64,000 bases of DNA from Megalonaias nervosa (taxonomy: Eukaryota; Mollusca; Bivalvia; Unionida; Unionidae): contig JAECUM010006837.1 in assembly GCA_016617855.1 (NCBI GenBank), positions 1-64,000 on the forward strand, in the 5' to 3' direction. A model generated the notes under the pieces. It was not told the DNA's origin, did no database searches, and saw only the letters and a list, made by a program, of their open reading frames with translations. The position numbers and the translations under genes were made by a program. Positions 20,605-32,325 of this stretch are shown here, piece by piece (position 1 is the first letter of the stretch; every line of letters begins with the position of its first letter).

Positions 20605-20676
20605 GAATCTGAGCAGGGTAGTGTAAAAGGGAAAATTGAGTCAGAAAGTGACAGTGATGACTATGACAAGGATGTT
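20605..20676 (+). CDS. CEP164: CEP164 coding exon 8 (acidic/Ser)
   Basis: Residues 252-275. Encodes an acidic, Ser-rich stretch containing ESESDSDDYDKDV, comparable with the EEDEEESD region of vertebrate CEP164 and a plausible casein-kinase-type target. The acceptor is ctcttacag|ga and the donor is gatgtt|gtaagt. Phase 0 at both ends, 72 bp. Confidence 0.9.
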
Positions 20677-20689
20677 GTAAGTATGGTTA

Positions 20690-21010
20690 CTTTCAGATTG
20701 TATTGATTACTGCTTTCAGACTGTATTACTCCTTTCAGATTTGCATTGATTACTTTCAGAATTGTATTGATTACTTTCAGATTTGTATTGATTACTTTCA
20801 GATTGCAGTGATTACTTTCAGATTTGTATTCTTAGATTGCATTGATTTATTCTCACAGATTGTCCTGATTACTTCTCAGAATGCCTTGATTACTTTCAGA
20901 TTATATTATTTTTCTCAAATTTCATTGATTACTTGGCATTGATTACTTTCTGAGTTTGCATTGATTCTTTCAGGTTGCATTGATTACTTCTTTCAGATTG
21001 TATTGGTTAA
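20690..21010. repeat. Short tandem array rich in 3' splice-site-like TTTCAG
   Basis: Diverged units of about 20-25 bp, 'attgattactttcagattgt', with about ten TTTCAG occurrences beginning some 15 bp after the exon 8 donor. Each has a pyrimidine tract and AG like an acceptor. Confidence 0.93.
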
Positions 21011-21787
21011 TTATAGAATTGTTTTATTAGTCAGGTACTGCCTTAAACCATCTGTGGAGTTAATATATATAATGACCCATGTGGTCATTGTCTTTTTCTC
21101 TGATTAAGTTATTTGTTTTTTACAGTTGACAAGGCTCAAAAGAGCATTTACTGAGTTATCCTTTTTTTTACTGTTTTTTTTTCTTCTGGAGAATCATAGT
21201 TTTTCCTGTGAACTTGTAGTGAATATTTTCAAGTAACCTTGGTGATTTCCTAAAGCAAGATTTTTACTTCTAGATTATGAACAATTGTGATATTTAAAAA
21301 AAAAAAAAGTGTTATTAATGGAGATACATGTCTGACATTGACTTGTGGGAGGGAAGGACAAGTGAAGATGCAGCAAAGTAAATTTCTCAATCTGCTCATC
21401 CATCTGGCTACAAGGAAATTTGTTAAAAAAATTTGGCCATGCTCAGATCAGGAACTATGCATTTTAAATGTTCAATATCACTGAAAATAGATAACTCTAA
21501 TGCACATATAGTGAACTAGAACAAGAATTATGCAATATTCTCAATGATTGTGTGTTAGATTGATATGGTTGTACACAGTGACAGTAATAAAACAAATTGT
21601 AACTTAAGTACTACAATCAGTAACATAATGTGTTAATTTATTTTAATAGACTTATTATTGATCATGAATCAAAATATCAGTTTTACCAAATATTTCTGAT
21701 TCTGACAACATTTGGGGTGTGCTGTCAGAAATCTGTAGGTTTGCCAATATAATCATAATGCTATGGATGCTTTGTTGAACATCTACT

Positions 21788-22008
21788 GTATATACTTACT
21801 TACAAGTAACTCATAAATCAGCTCAAACTGGAAACAGCATAGACCCTGATCTGTGCCATCGCATAATGCACCAGGAGATCTGTTTCTGTGGAGTTTGTCT
21901 GGAATATTTAGCAGAACAAGCAGCATAGATCATGATCTACTGGTATATTTTGTAATGGCAGGTCAGTGTCTGAGTTGTTTGCAGTAGGACCTAACTTATT
22001 GAGCGAGT
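21788..22008. mobile_element. MITE-like double-hairpin element, copy 2
   Basis: Most diverged of the four copies. Recognised by 'catagaccctgatctg', 'catcgcataatgcacc', a second 'catagatcatgatct' and an outer pair 'tatacttacttacaagtaac' / 'ggacctaacttattgag'. Confidence 0.65.
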
Positions 22009-22341
22009 TTATGTGATGCTTCAAATAATAAAAGAATTATTGTATATTTATTTAAAACATTGTCAGCAAGCATAATTAAATGGATCAGTGTCAAAAAATG
22101 CAGAAGAAAATGGTAGAGGCACAGTTTTGTCCAGGATCAAGATGGAATAATACTTTTGATGTTTGTTACTTCAGTTCCCATTTAGAGCAAGGAATTTACA
22201 TTTTAATATAAAATTCCATTGCTAAGTAACAGCTTGGTTGTAGCCTGACAAAATTAGACAAAATGTGCTTTCTCAATTGGGCATGAAGAATTTTCATAAA
22301 TTTAAACCTAATTGTCCACCATCATAAATTTTATATTTCAG

Positions 22342-22416
22342 GATTTTGGAATTGACAAAAACTTATCGGAGAGATTATTGGAGAATGACTCTCCTTTCAG
22401 AGGATCCTATGATAAA
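22342..22416 (+). CDS. CEP164: CEP164 coding exon 9 (conserved DFG...SERLLE block)
   Basis: Residues 276-300. Encodes DFGIDKNLSERLLENDSP, which aligns with a short conserved island in the otherwise variable middle of vertebrate CEP164 (DFGxxxxISEHLL). That makes it good independent support for orthology. The acceptor is tatttcag|ga and the donor is gataaa|gtgagt. Phase 0 at both ends. Confidence 0.93.
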
Positions 22417-23872
22417 GTGAGTGCAGTTTGTTTTTTTTCAATCTGGATTTTGATGTTTTATTACAAAGTAAACATTCACACCCATCAGGTTTAAATATTT
22501 ATGTTACCTGCCAAAAATGAAGTGTATCGTCATTGTCATGTAGAATTCATCAAATCATGACTCTGCTTGCCATGAGAAATCTTCTGGAATACAGTTTAAG
22601 GTTGGATAATATATAATCCTATCTTGCTGCATTTATGTTCTCTGTGGTACATTCTGGCAGGATTTTATTTTCTGTTTTGTTGTCTCAGGGACCCTCGCAG
22701 ATTGTACCCTTATTTACAGCTGACATTTGCAAGAGCATGATTAATTTCTTTCAGATATTTTTAATTTTTAAACCAACCTTCTGCATCTCCATGCAAACCG
22801 TATTCTATCCATTTCTATTCAAAGTGAAAGGCTTGGTTAATGTTAATCCCACACCATGAATTTGGAACCCAAAATACCTCCTGGTAATCTTGACTAGCTT
22901 CATGCAGATGCGTGCAAGGATGATGGACAAGTCTATTTGAGAAGGAGGTAAATACTGTTGGAATGACCCATTTTGCTAGATGGTCGCTTTAGGAAGTATC
23001 TGAAGTTTGAAACTGACCAAACAATGCAAATCAGCACCAACTGATTTATTCTCTTAAAAACAGAAGTACATGAGGATTCAGTATAATAAAAGCAACCAAT
23101 GACCTGGACTAAAATGTCGAAAGATATACATTAGCCAAGTTGTTTTACTTGGAGTGGAAATGGATACAGTAGTGTTTGTGTGGAGGTGCAATGGGTTGGT
23201 TTAAACAATGAAAGTATTTAGTAGAAATGAATAGTTATCATGGAGATTTTACCAGTATTGTGCTTTTATTTAGATGTAGATAAGAGCACCATCTATAAAG
23301 GGTCCAGGAGAAATGTTTATCTTGCTTCCTTGTGATATAAGGTACCAGATTTAAATCTTTGAGGCAAAATATGCAGTTAGTTTCTTGATTTGAAGTTTGT
23401 TTGTACTACAGGCATTGCAAGTATTTAAAGTGGCTGTTACTGATTGATATCAGAATATTTATGTCACTAAATTGTTGCAAATTGCTTACTGTGTTTTCTT
23501 TTCTTTCCTTTGCCTATCATTCCTTTCTTTCAGATATATACTTGTATCTTTGCTAATTTCAATTCTGATATTAAGAGACTTAAAATACAAGACAGGTCAG
23601 TTTAAATTGTTCATGGAAATGAATGCTAAATACCTACGTACAGGTATATTATTAGGAGTACCAGATATGTCCCTTATTTGCAGTTGTTCATTAATTGAAA
23701 CTTTAAATTTTATATAATATTCTAAATATCAATGAAAATCTGTCCATAGGTAAAGCTCCCTTTGGAATAATCAAGAAATTAAATTCAGTAGATTACAACA
23801 GTTAGTATTACTAATTTAGGTTTTACAGAGGAAAGTGGTGAATATTTCTCGCTGATTTACCTTTTTTTTCAG
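22417..23872 (+). other. CEP164 intron 9
   Basis: 1.46 kb of A+T-rich intron in which I see no repeat, mobile element or additional exon. Confidence 0.65.
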
Positions 23873-23988
23873 GATTTTGAGACCCTTTCTGTCAAGTCTA
23901 CAGCCAGAGATGAATCGGGTGGAAAGCTCAGTCCTCTAGAAGATGAGAGAAAACGAAAAGCTGAGTTGTTGGCAACAGCTGCAGAAAG
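23873..23988 (+). CDS. CEP164: CEP164 coding exon 10
   Basis: Residues 301-338 plus two bases of Arg339. Begins DFETLSVKSTARDESGG and turns into charged helix DERKRKAELLATAAER, the entry to the coiled coil. The first three residues echo exon 9. The acceptor has a T8 tract (ttttttttcag|ga) and the donor is gaaag|gtgggg. The Arg codon is split in phase 2 and completed by exon 11, 15.7 kb downstream. Confidence 0.9.
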
Positions 23989-25696
23989 GTGGGGTTTTAG
24001 TATCATGTCTGCATCAAAAGATAGCAAGACTGGTATTGCTTTCCATCAGAAATGGCCCTCTCTATAACTTTTCTAACAGTTTGTCTTTAAATTTAGTATT
24101 TTTTGTCAGAGTTTTGGAAAGTCAAGTAAGATACTACATATGACTGTTAAAAGACAAAACATATTGTGCAGAACCCCTTGTTGATAGAGTTCTCAGCTTG
24201 TTAATTCTGAGGTGACTGCATTTTTCCTTTGAATACATTCCCCGATGACATTAATGTTAGGAAAATAAACTCTGTTACCATCAGAGTCCAGCCCTTCTAA
24301 AAAGATGAACATTTTATCTCTTACCTATTATCTCCCCTTTAACACCACTAGGTGGCTTCAATTTTAACCTTTTGCTCAGCACTGTCTACATAATACAGCA
24401 AGATCTTCCAAAATCCTTTAAATAACTTGGTGATTTCAACCCATTCATCCAGAAAGTTGGTATATTATTGTGTATTTTCTACATGTGATAATCATTTATT
24501 TTTACTTGTGATCAATATTTAGGTGAATTTTTTTGCAGTTTTGGATTTTTTTTTCTGACCTTGTTTTCTAACATAGTTTCATTGTGGCAGTTGTTGGTTG
24601 CTTTCACCCTCGCTGCATATGTATTTCTGATTGTTTAAATAAAGAGTATTATTAATGTGATTTATGAACACTTTTGGGTTATTTGCCAAATTTTTTTTTG
24701 TAATTTGCTGTGAAATGCAGCTGGTGTAAGAAATTTAATGCTAATGAGGACACACATGAGACTTTGGTTGCTTTCACTAAGTGTTAATCATTTTCAATAT
24801 GCAGTGTGTGTACATTATGGTCAGAAGATGTCTGGTCCACTGTGTTCCACAACAGCATTAAAAGAAAGGAGAGAATTGTGAAGTCTCAGATGGAGCGGTG
24901 TGCTTTTCTGAGCCATAACCCAAAGACAGCATCAGTTACAAGATGTTCTACAAGATGGACAAGAATGTCATTCATGTCACCTTGATGATCATGTATAGCA
25001 TCCTCAATATTGGACCTAGCATCACTAGCCTTTTTCAGCGTCAGTGGTTATGCCTGGGAATCTTTGGCTAGGATCACCAAGGTCATTAATAGAGCTGTGC
25101 ACCATTCAGTGACTAATGCTAACTTAGATTTGGTGAGATGAGATGCCTGTCTTTACTCAATGTCACTCATCTGCATCATTCCTTGACTCTTGGTCTTATA
25201 CTCTTTGATTCGTTGTTACTGTTTGATAGGACAGAGGAGGCAGAAACTGACCCTTCAACTGGCTATGTCACATGCAGACCTGCCAACCCTTATTATTTTG
25301 CCTTAAGTCTTATGGAAATGACCCTTAAAATATGGACATATGGAATAAAAATACAAATTATGGACATACAATTGTTTGCGGTAAAACCGAGATACTGGCT
25401 TGTCCATATTTGATTCTGATCTTGGTTTCATATTAGATTCAGTGGAATTGGTCCGGGAACCAGACCAGATTTACAGGAGCACCTCAGATGCTTTAAACTG
25501 CACATATTTTGTGATGCAAAACGTCTGCATGATCGAGTTGTTGCTTTTTTGTATTTAAAATGGCATCCATCTAGCGATAAATTTTCAGGATGAAAGGGAC
25601 AATAAACTTCATAAAATGTTCTAGTAGTCAGTACAGAAGAATAAAGGAGAATATTCAGATACTAGGGAAAAAAAGCAGGAAGGGCAACAGTTATTT

Positions 25697-26015
25697 TTGT
25701 GTGTGTGTGTGATTTGGATTTTTAGCATAGTTTTTGCAATTTTCCAGTAATATCGATATGATGTCTACAGAATGGCAGTTTATAGTGATGTCTAGCACTG
25801 GGGCATCATGCCTCAGACATGAAGCATCATGTCCCACCCAGTCACATTATCCTGACACCAGGCTGACCAGTTCTAACACTAACCTCTTAATGCTGAGTGC
25901 CAAACAAGGCAGCTGCTAGTACCATTTTTGTAAGTCTGACTTGGCCAGGGTTCGAACCTGTAGACTCCCGCGTGCAAGATGGACACTCCAACTACTTAGG
26001 CAACCGGTGCTGTGT
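25697..26015 (-). mobile_element. tRNA-derived SINE (type 2), copy 2
   Basis: Reverse-strand relative of 15086-15409. On the - strand it reads 'ggttcgaaccctggccaagt', 'gtgactgggtgggacatgat', 'ggcatgatgccccagtg' and a tail of ACACAC. The box A head near 26005 is diverged ('cggttgcctaagtagttgg'). I found no clear target-site duplication. Confidence 0.85.
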
Positions 26016-27234
26016 TTAGCAGACATCATGCATTGATTTGATTATGTCATATGGAGGGAATGATGATTGCTGTCATAACAGCTCAAGTGAAATAGAAATT
26101 TTTTTTAAGGCTTGTGTCAAGCAGAGAGATAGCAAGAAGCTGTTGAGCTCCTTAGGGTTTGGACTGCAATTTGTGTATCTGTACTGGAGGTAATTAAGGT
26201 TCAAGTAAACTTTACAAACCTTTTAGGCCTAGTTGAACACAATGTTTACCATCACTGCATCAGTCTTGATTCACACTTCTGGACTTTTAAATGTATGTTT
26301 TCCAGCTTGACAGTAGCAGTAAATAATATTTTTTTTTCACCTTACTGAAAACTAGTTTAACTTACCCAAATATATTGAATGTCTTACGGAGAAGGTCTTG
26401 TTAGTATTGGCAGGTCTGCACCAGCTCCTGTATTCAGGCTGAATCAATCTCATCTTCATTGTAGAGAGATGATCATCAGCAAAGAGATATGATGCCTATT
26501 ACTGCCAAGCAACAGCAATAGTTTCCACCTGAATAAAGTTTTAGGTGGTATCAGGCCCCTCAATTTAGGATGCAGTTTAATATTTAGATAAGAAACAAGG
26601 TTTCTTTTTCCCACATACCTCCCAAAACTGCTGTTGACTTACCACCCACCTGCCCACTCACACATAGCCTACTAGTTGCCTCCAGAATCCCTCATTTTCA
26701 TCAGTGTGTTGGATTAGACTATTTTCACCAAATGAGTGGGCAATCCAAGTTGTTTTGGAGGGGTTTTGAATTTCATTTATCTAACCCACCCATGCAACTC
26801 CTCTGATTGCTCAATGCGGCAGCAGATTTGATTCTGATTGGCTGCCTTTTCATGTGCCTTTTGCAGATGTCAGTGCTGGCTCAGTGTCACCCCTTTTGTG
26901 TGTGACTCAGCAAGTCAGGATGACGACCAATGTAGTAATATTCCTGCATCATTAGCAAAACAAATTTTGGCTCATGGCAGGAATTCCCCTGGAAAAGACC
27001 CAAATGAAAGTTATTGGCATGTATGGATGCCAAATCTGGTTAAAGAGCCCACCTGTTGTCATGCTTTGACACTGTCATTAGCAAGTGGGCTTGAAGGAAT
27101 TACCTCTTCACATTAACCTTCTGAAAATGAAGGCTAGAATCAGTGCTTTTCATTTCTGGAAGGATGAGTTCTATGGAAAAGTAGTTCTTCATCATGTTGG
27201 ATAACTTGGTGGTGGTGGTCTACCTCCTCAAACT

Positions 27235-27247
27235 GGGGGGGGGGGGG
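27235..27247. repeat. G13 homopolymer
   Basis: Thirteen consecutive G inside the RNase H remnant of DIRS copy 2. Copy 1 has a G7 run at the equivalent place (6480-6487), so the run grew from an ancestral GG-rich codon pair. Confidence 0.97.
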
Positions 27248-27308
27248 ATAAAATCACCTGACTTATGCATTTTTGTTTGGAAGTTCCTGCACTGGTGTTC
27301 CCAACTAA

Positions 27309-27556
27309 GTTGTTGTTGTAGGGTTTAACGCCATTTTTTCAGCACAAGATAGGCTATACATGGCGGCGAGTATTACTGCTGGAGGAAGAACCCTGGAAAA
27401 CCCCAGGGAGAACCACCGACCCATGAGAAGCTACTGGCAGGCTTTCTCACGTACCCACGTTAGCCAAGTCTGAGACTCAAACCCACGCAGACAGAGGTGA
27501 GATGGCAGTGATCCGGAACGGTGAGCACTTTAGACCACTCGGCCACTCGGGGCCCC
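27309..27556 (-). mobile_element. tRNA-derived SINE (type 1), copy 1
   Basis: On the - strand: head 'gagtggccgagtggtctaaa' (box A), 'gggtttgagtctc' (box B), body 'agcctatcttgtgctgaaaa', tail 'aaccctacaacaacaac'. The DIRS sequence 'ttcccaactaa' / 'ttccaactaa' is duplicated on each side, so it inserted into DIRS copy 2. Two further copies lie at 50102 and 53834. Confidence 0.92.
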
Positions 27557-27687
27557 TTCCAACTAAATATAACTATCTCGATCAGACACATTCTTGGCAG
27601 GCTTAATGCTGTAGCCAACTTGTCAAAAAGGTGCCATATCCTTCATAATGAGTGGTCCATTTATCTGATGCTCTTTCATCAGATTTG

Positions 27688-28015
27688 AAACTGCTCTGGT
27701 GGCCTAGTGTGGTGGCCTAGTGGTTAGAGCATCCTCGGATGCGGGAGGTCGCAGGTTCAAACCCTAACTGAGTCATACCAAAGACTTATAAATATGGTAC
27801 AAGTAGCTGCCTTGCTTGGCGCTCAGCATTCAGAGGTTATTGTTAGAACTGGTCAGCCTGGTGTCAGGATAATGTGACTGGGTGGGACACGACGCTAAAT
27901 GTCTGCGGCATGATGCCCCAGTGCTTGACATCTGCAAACATCATAGTGATATGACTGAACAAATTTTAAAGCTGCATTAAAAAATTCACCACACACTCAT
28001 ACACACACACACATG
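27688..28015 (+). mobile_element. tRNA-derived SINE (type 2), copy 3
   Basis: Same family as 15086-15409. Flanked by 'catcagatttg' (27678-27687) and 'cattagatttg' (28016-28026), nearly identical target-site duplications within DIRS copy 2. The head is partly duplicated ('ggtggcctagtg' twice). The tail is a CA-rich run. Confidence 0.92.
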
Positions 28016-28544
28016 CATTAGATTTGTGCTTTGGGGGCATTCAGTGATAGATCTTTTTGTGACAAGTTCAGATCACAAACTGCCCACCTTTGTCTTTCCA
28101 GTCTGAACCCAAAAGCCTGGGACATGGCTGCTCAGTGAGTTGGTTTAGGGCTCTTACCTACAGTCTTGATAAGGAAAATAATACCAAAATTTAGAGGTTA
28201 GAACTGCAAAGTGATTCTGATAGCCTCTCTCAGTTCTGGGTCAACCATCTGATGATAGACATTTCGAAAAACTCCAGGCAAAGACAAACCTGCATAAACA
28301 GCCATAGTCTCACCTACCTGGACTGGCTTCTGCTTCACACCAGGCTCTTGTTGAGAGAGTCCCATAAAGAAAATAATTTAAACTTTCAATTCTAGTGTGA
28401 ATCTTGCAATCTAGAAGGTCCTCCACTTTGAAGGCTTACAAGGGAAAGTTGCCCATTTTAGGGACTGGTGCAAGATCACCAATCATCATCATCCCTTTGA
28501 GTACCTCAATCCCACAAATGGCTGATTTTAAGTTCTGCTCACCA

Positions 28545-29110
28545 TAGACCAGAAAGCTTGTAAAATGGTCTGTTGTCTATCATCTATCCATCCGTTTGCA
28601 CAGATTATTGCTACTCATCCTAAAATACTTGGAGGTTTGCCGTGAAACTGGACACGTGTGTCATATGGTCTAGTTGGTCCTGTCTTGAAAATCTTGTTAT
28701 TGATACTTTTCCTGGATGGCTGGTCATATAGATATTGTGCTTTCACCAAAAGTCTTCTTATGATGTCTTAGTCTAGTTAGTCCATGTTGCCAATCTAAAA
28801 TTCTAGTATGGCCACCATGACAGCCATCTTGAAAATCATGTTATTGTTACTTTCCCATAACAGAAAGTCATATCAATGTGGGGTTTCCTCCAGAAGACTT
28901 TGTATGATGTCTTATTTGTTCTAAATGAAAATGGTGCCAATCTGAGATCCAGTATGTTAACCAGCAGGTAATTGTACAATCTTGTTATTTCAGAAGAATA
29001 TCAGTGATGGCTTCAGCACTCAGGAATTAAAAGAAAGAAATGTTCTTATGTTGAATTACTGGAAATTCTTTTTGGCCAGGATAGCATCTACTTTTTTTGA
29101 GGGACTTTTA
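28545..29110. repeat. Dispersed repeat family A inside DIRS copy 2
   Basis: Several modules with 'tagttggtcc', 'gccatcttgaaaatcatgtt', 'aaatgaaaatggtgccaatc', starting with 'catctatccatccg'. It separates DIRS segments that are contiguous in copy 1 and so is an insertion there. Confidence 0.75.
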
Positions 29111-30237
29111 TTTACTTTTATTTATTCTCTGGCTGTTTGATGAGAAAAAGTTAGTCCCAATTACTATCAAATGCTATTGCTCCATGATATTATACTTTCA
29201 GGCATCAAGGCAGAGGGAATATATTGTTAAGATCTAACAGACCTGCTAGTCAATTATTACTTGAAATCCCTCATCCTATTTTCCAAATGGAATCTTTTGT
29301 GGACTTTGAGTTGACTTAGTTAGATGAGTTGGAACCTTTAGACAGAGTCTTGCTGAGCCTATTAGCATACAAGACCTGCTTTCTGTTAGCTTTAACTTCA
29401 GCTTACAGGGTGGGTTACATGCCTTCTCAATGGACCTAAACTATATCCAGTTTACGGTGGTCTTAATTACACAGCTAGGCTCTGTATCTAAAAATAGGTT
29501 GCTGTCAGTGAACAGTTAGAGAGTCGTATGCTTCCTTTCTTCAGTTCATAGGTCAAGAGAGGTGATGATGCAAGACCCAGTCTGCCATCAAGCATTGTTT
29601 GAAATGCAGTGTTTGGTAGGGTCAAGAGGTCAGAGTCACCCAGTGAAGAGTTTCTGCTTTTGAGTACATGGCATAATAGAAAACATTGTTTGGCATGCAC
29701 AGTCAACCTAATTGAGTTTTTTTCTCTGTAGTCTAGCAGAGACAAGAATTGAATTTGGTGCATCCAGTGGCTGATACCCATTTGGCTATCATGCCCATGG
29801 GCATGAGTTTAGTGCTTTTAGTGGATTCCCCCAGAAATTTTCCCAGTAAGAGTACATTATTTTCTTCTCAGTTTTGTATAATTGTCACAGATCATGATGT
29901 GACTGTCAGTTGTGCCAGGTTAAAGATCAGGTTATCCTTTATGTAGGGAATCAGCCGTCCTTCCCACGTATAGTGCCCAGGGTAGAAGTTTGATGGTTAG
30001 AATTCCCTCTTCCTATTATCTATTCTTCTAATATTAACATGATTGGTTAAGGTATTCAAAGGAGAAAGCAAAACTGTAGTATATTATATTTCTCCAAGAA
30101 TAATCACTCAATCACATTACTATCAAACCCTCCCACACCTCCCTCACAAATGTGAACATCCTAGTTAATGCGTACAGCTGGATCCATCTAGTCGTGTTAA
30201 GGGGGGGTAATTGGTAAGAGTTTCTTCCTTTGGTCTA

Positions 30238-32005
30238 CAGTCAAACCCGGTTATCTTGATTACGTTGGGGGCGTCAAAAAATCGTTGACCTAACCGGGTC
30301 CCAAGATATCAGGGTTTAGTTGATAAATCTACTGCAGAACAATGATTATGCATCTGTCGTACTAAAAATGAGGAGTTTTGTTTCTAAAAACACATGGCAT
30401 TTCTAATGTACAATAAAAATAATAATTCAGTCATGCCTGGTTGCAGAAAAAAGAAGATTGAAGGTCTTTTAAATGAGATTAAGTAACAAGTTACATATTT
30501 TTACAACAATAAGTTACTGCAACAATGTCAGTGGTTTAAAGTTGTTTTTATTTCCCTGTGAGTAGCCTCATTTCTTTGGTAGCCTCTGCAAGACAATGAT
30601 TTTCTCATGCCATCCAAAATCTAGGCCAATTGAAGTACATGTACGTGTAGGACTATACTTTTGTTTTTGAAAGTATTTTCTTTTGTTAGAGTTGACTTGT
30701 GACTAGCAGCAAAATGTAACTGACCAATATTGTGCGTGAAAATCAATCTTTTTTTTGATCGTCAGAGGTTCCTTTACACCAGTCATGCCGGTTTTTACTG
30801 ATAAATTTTGCTTCTGTACCGGAAAAAGACGGGGCTATTGGTATTCATGTACCGACAAACTGTAAAATGTGTTTCAAGTCTTTAAAGTTTACTGTCTTAA
30901 CATCAAATTCTGTATAGCCAACTTATTCCATTCATGCAGTTAGAAGACAACTTATTCCATTCATACAGTTGTAGTCCCATATCCCTCCCGACTTTGATCA
31001 GTGATTATCAGCAAGAACACAGCACCAGGCTAATCTCTTTGATGGATTGCAAGACTTTAAAATTCAAGATAAAAACAATACAAATGAAAGCACACTTCTT
31101 TCTGTTTCAAATTTTAATCCTATCAGTCTGCTTCATTCCGTTTGTGTTGAAGAATATGTAATCATGGTACTGCAATCACCATTTTCATAAAACATACTGC
31201 ATGCTATGGAGTTTTTTTTACAATACTGTTGGTGCTTTTATTTGCTCTTGTTCAAAACAAATTAATAAACAGTAGGGGGAGCTTAGTTTGGAGTTTTGCG
31301 GGTTTTTATTTGTAGATTATTGTGAGTCACATGATCTAGCCATGCTGAAGTTGAAGGTTTACACTCGCACCAAGCATGGAAACACTTTAATTATTACTGA
31401 ATTTGTTTTAAATATATTGTGTAAAACAAATTAGGTATTTTTAGCTACATTTAATGATGTTAACCTGATAATTTTCTGAGTTATAGATAAGATCAAATTT
31501 GCGATGCTGTGTGGGACGAACTATACTGTCATGGTGTGGACATGTGATAATATCCATTTTGAACACAGCTTACGTAAAGGTCAGAAACTCATTCATTCAA
31601 TTTCCTTACTCTAAAATATTGTTTACATGATAATTTTCTCCATTCCATGCAAGTGATAAACCGTGCATTGATGAGATTGGTTGATTAGCATTTGTACTTG
31701 TAAAATTTGGTCTTGTACCAACTTTTTCCATCCTTGCCAGTACGAGGTACCTGTAATAGCGGAAACGCCGGATCATTTCTTGTAAAATTTCACTGAGATG
31801 GACATTAAAAGTTGCATTTCGTCGAATTAAGCAGGCCCACATGTTACTTTGGACCAAAACTTAATGGGGTTATTGACTTAACAGGGGCCGAGTTAAGTGG
31901 GGAAAAATTAGCATCACAAAAAAGGATTTTTTGGGGACTGGACCAAAATGCTCGACATACATGGGTTCTCGAGATAACTGAGGTCGAGATAAGTGGGTTT
32001 GACTG
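30238..32005. mobile_element. TA-flanked DNA transposon, probably Tc1/mariner-pogo class, non-autonomous
   Basis: The left end 'cagtcaaacccggttatctt' and the right end 'gagataagtgggtttgactg' are inverted repeats. TA dinucleotides at 30236-30237 and 32006-32007 are the expected target-site duplication of this superfamily. Subterminal sequence repeats the theme ('gttgacctaaccgggtcc', 'ttgacttaacaggggccgag', 'ctcgagataactgaggtcga'). No transposase frame is present over 1.77 kb. It abuts the 3' end of DIRS copy 2. Confidence 0.85.
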
Positions 32006-32239
32006 TATATGGTATAAAGATGGTAAAGATGATGTGTCCTTTTGGGAGGACCGGGTCCAGGAGGTATGAGAGTTTTTTTCCTAACCTTAATGTGATCAGG
32101 TCATTATTCTGCAACAAACACTTTACTTGAATAGTTTGCTTTCATTATAAATGAATAAATTATGAATGTTGTTTGTAGAGTTGAGAGTATCAATGAAGAT
32201 GTTAATTTATTACCAGTTCCTGTTTGATTTAATTATACT

Positions 32240-32325
32240 CATTCCTAACGACTGCAAATATATATTCTTAATAGGATGCAATACTCATTCCTAACAGGCT
32301 GCAATGCTCATTCCTAACAAGACAC
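32240..32325. repeat. Short tandem repeat 'actcattcctaac'
   Basis: Three diverged units of about 28-40 bp sharing 'ctcattcctaac' and 'ggctgcaat'. Confidence 0.8.

Larger units (their letters stand above)
20677..22341 (+). other. CEP164 intron 8
   Basis: Starts with the TTTCAG-rich array (20690-21010) and later holds MITE-like copy 2 (21788-22008). 21010-21790 is A+T-rich with poly-A and poly-T tracts and no other feature seen. Confidence 0.7.
26400..30235 (+). mobile_element. Decayed DIRS-type retrotransposon, copy 2, with nested insertions
   Basis: Aligns in order with copy 1. A gag-end/linker segment (26640-26780) shares 'ttttggagg...tttcattcat' wording. An RNase H patch lies at 27110-27250. 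VIDLFVTSSDHKLPTFV (about 28045-28100) is a DIRS-typical block. A tyrosine-recombinase patch YKTCFLLALTSAYRVG lies at 29368-29415, and the shared tail is at 29995-30235. Most of the RT region is deleted. The element is split by two SINEs (27309, 27688) and by a family A repeat block (28545-29110). Same orientation as CEP164. No intact frame. Confidence 0.8.

Noticed and set aside
25138..25413. A 91-codon open frame as a missing CEP164 exon in intron 10
   Set aside because: No charged coiled-coil composition, no matching phase or donor, and its second half looks like dispersed repeat sequence.
31812..32069. 85-codon open frame
   Set aside because: It lies in and across the right end of the TA-flanked transposon, with no recognisable domain and no splice support.
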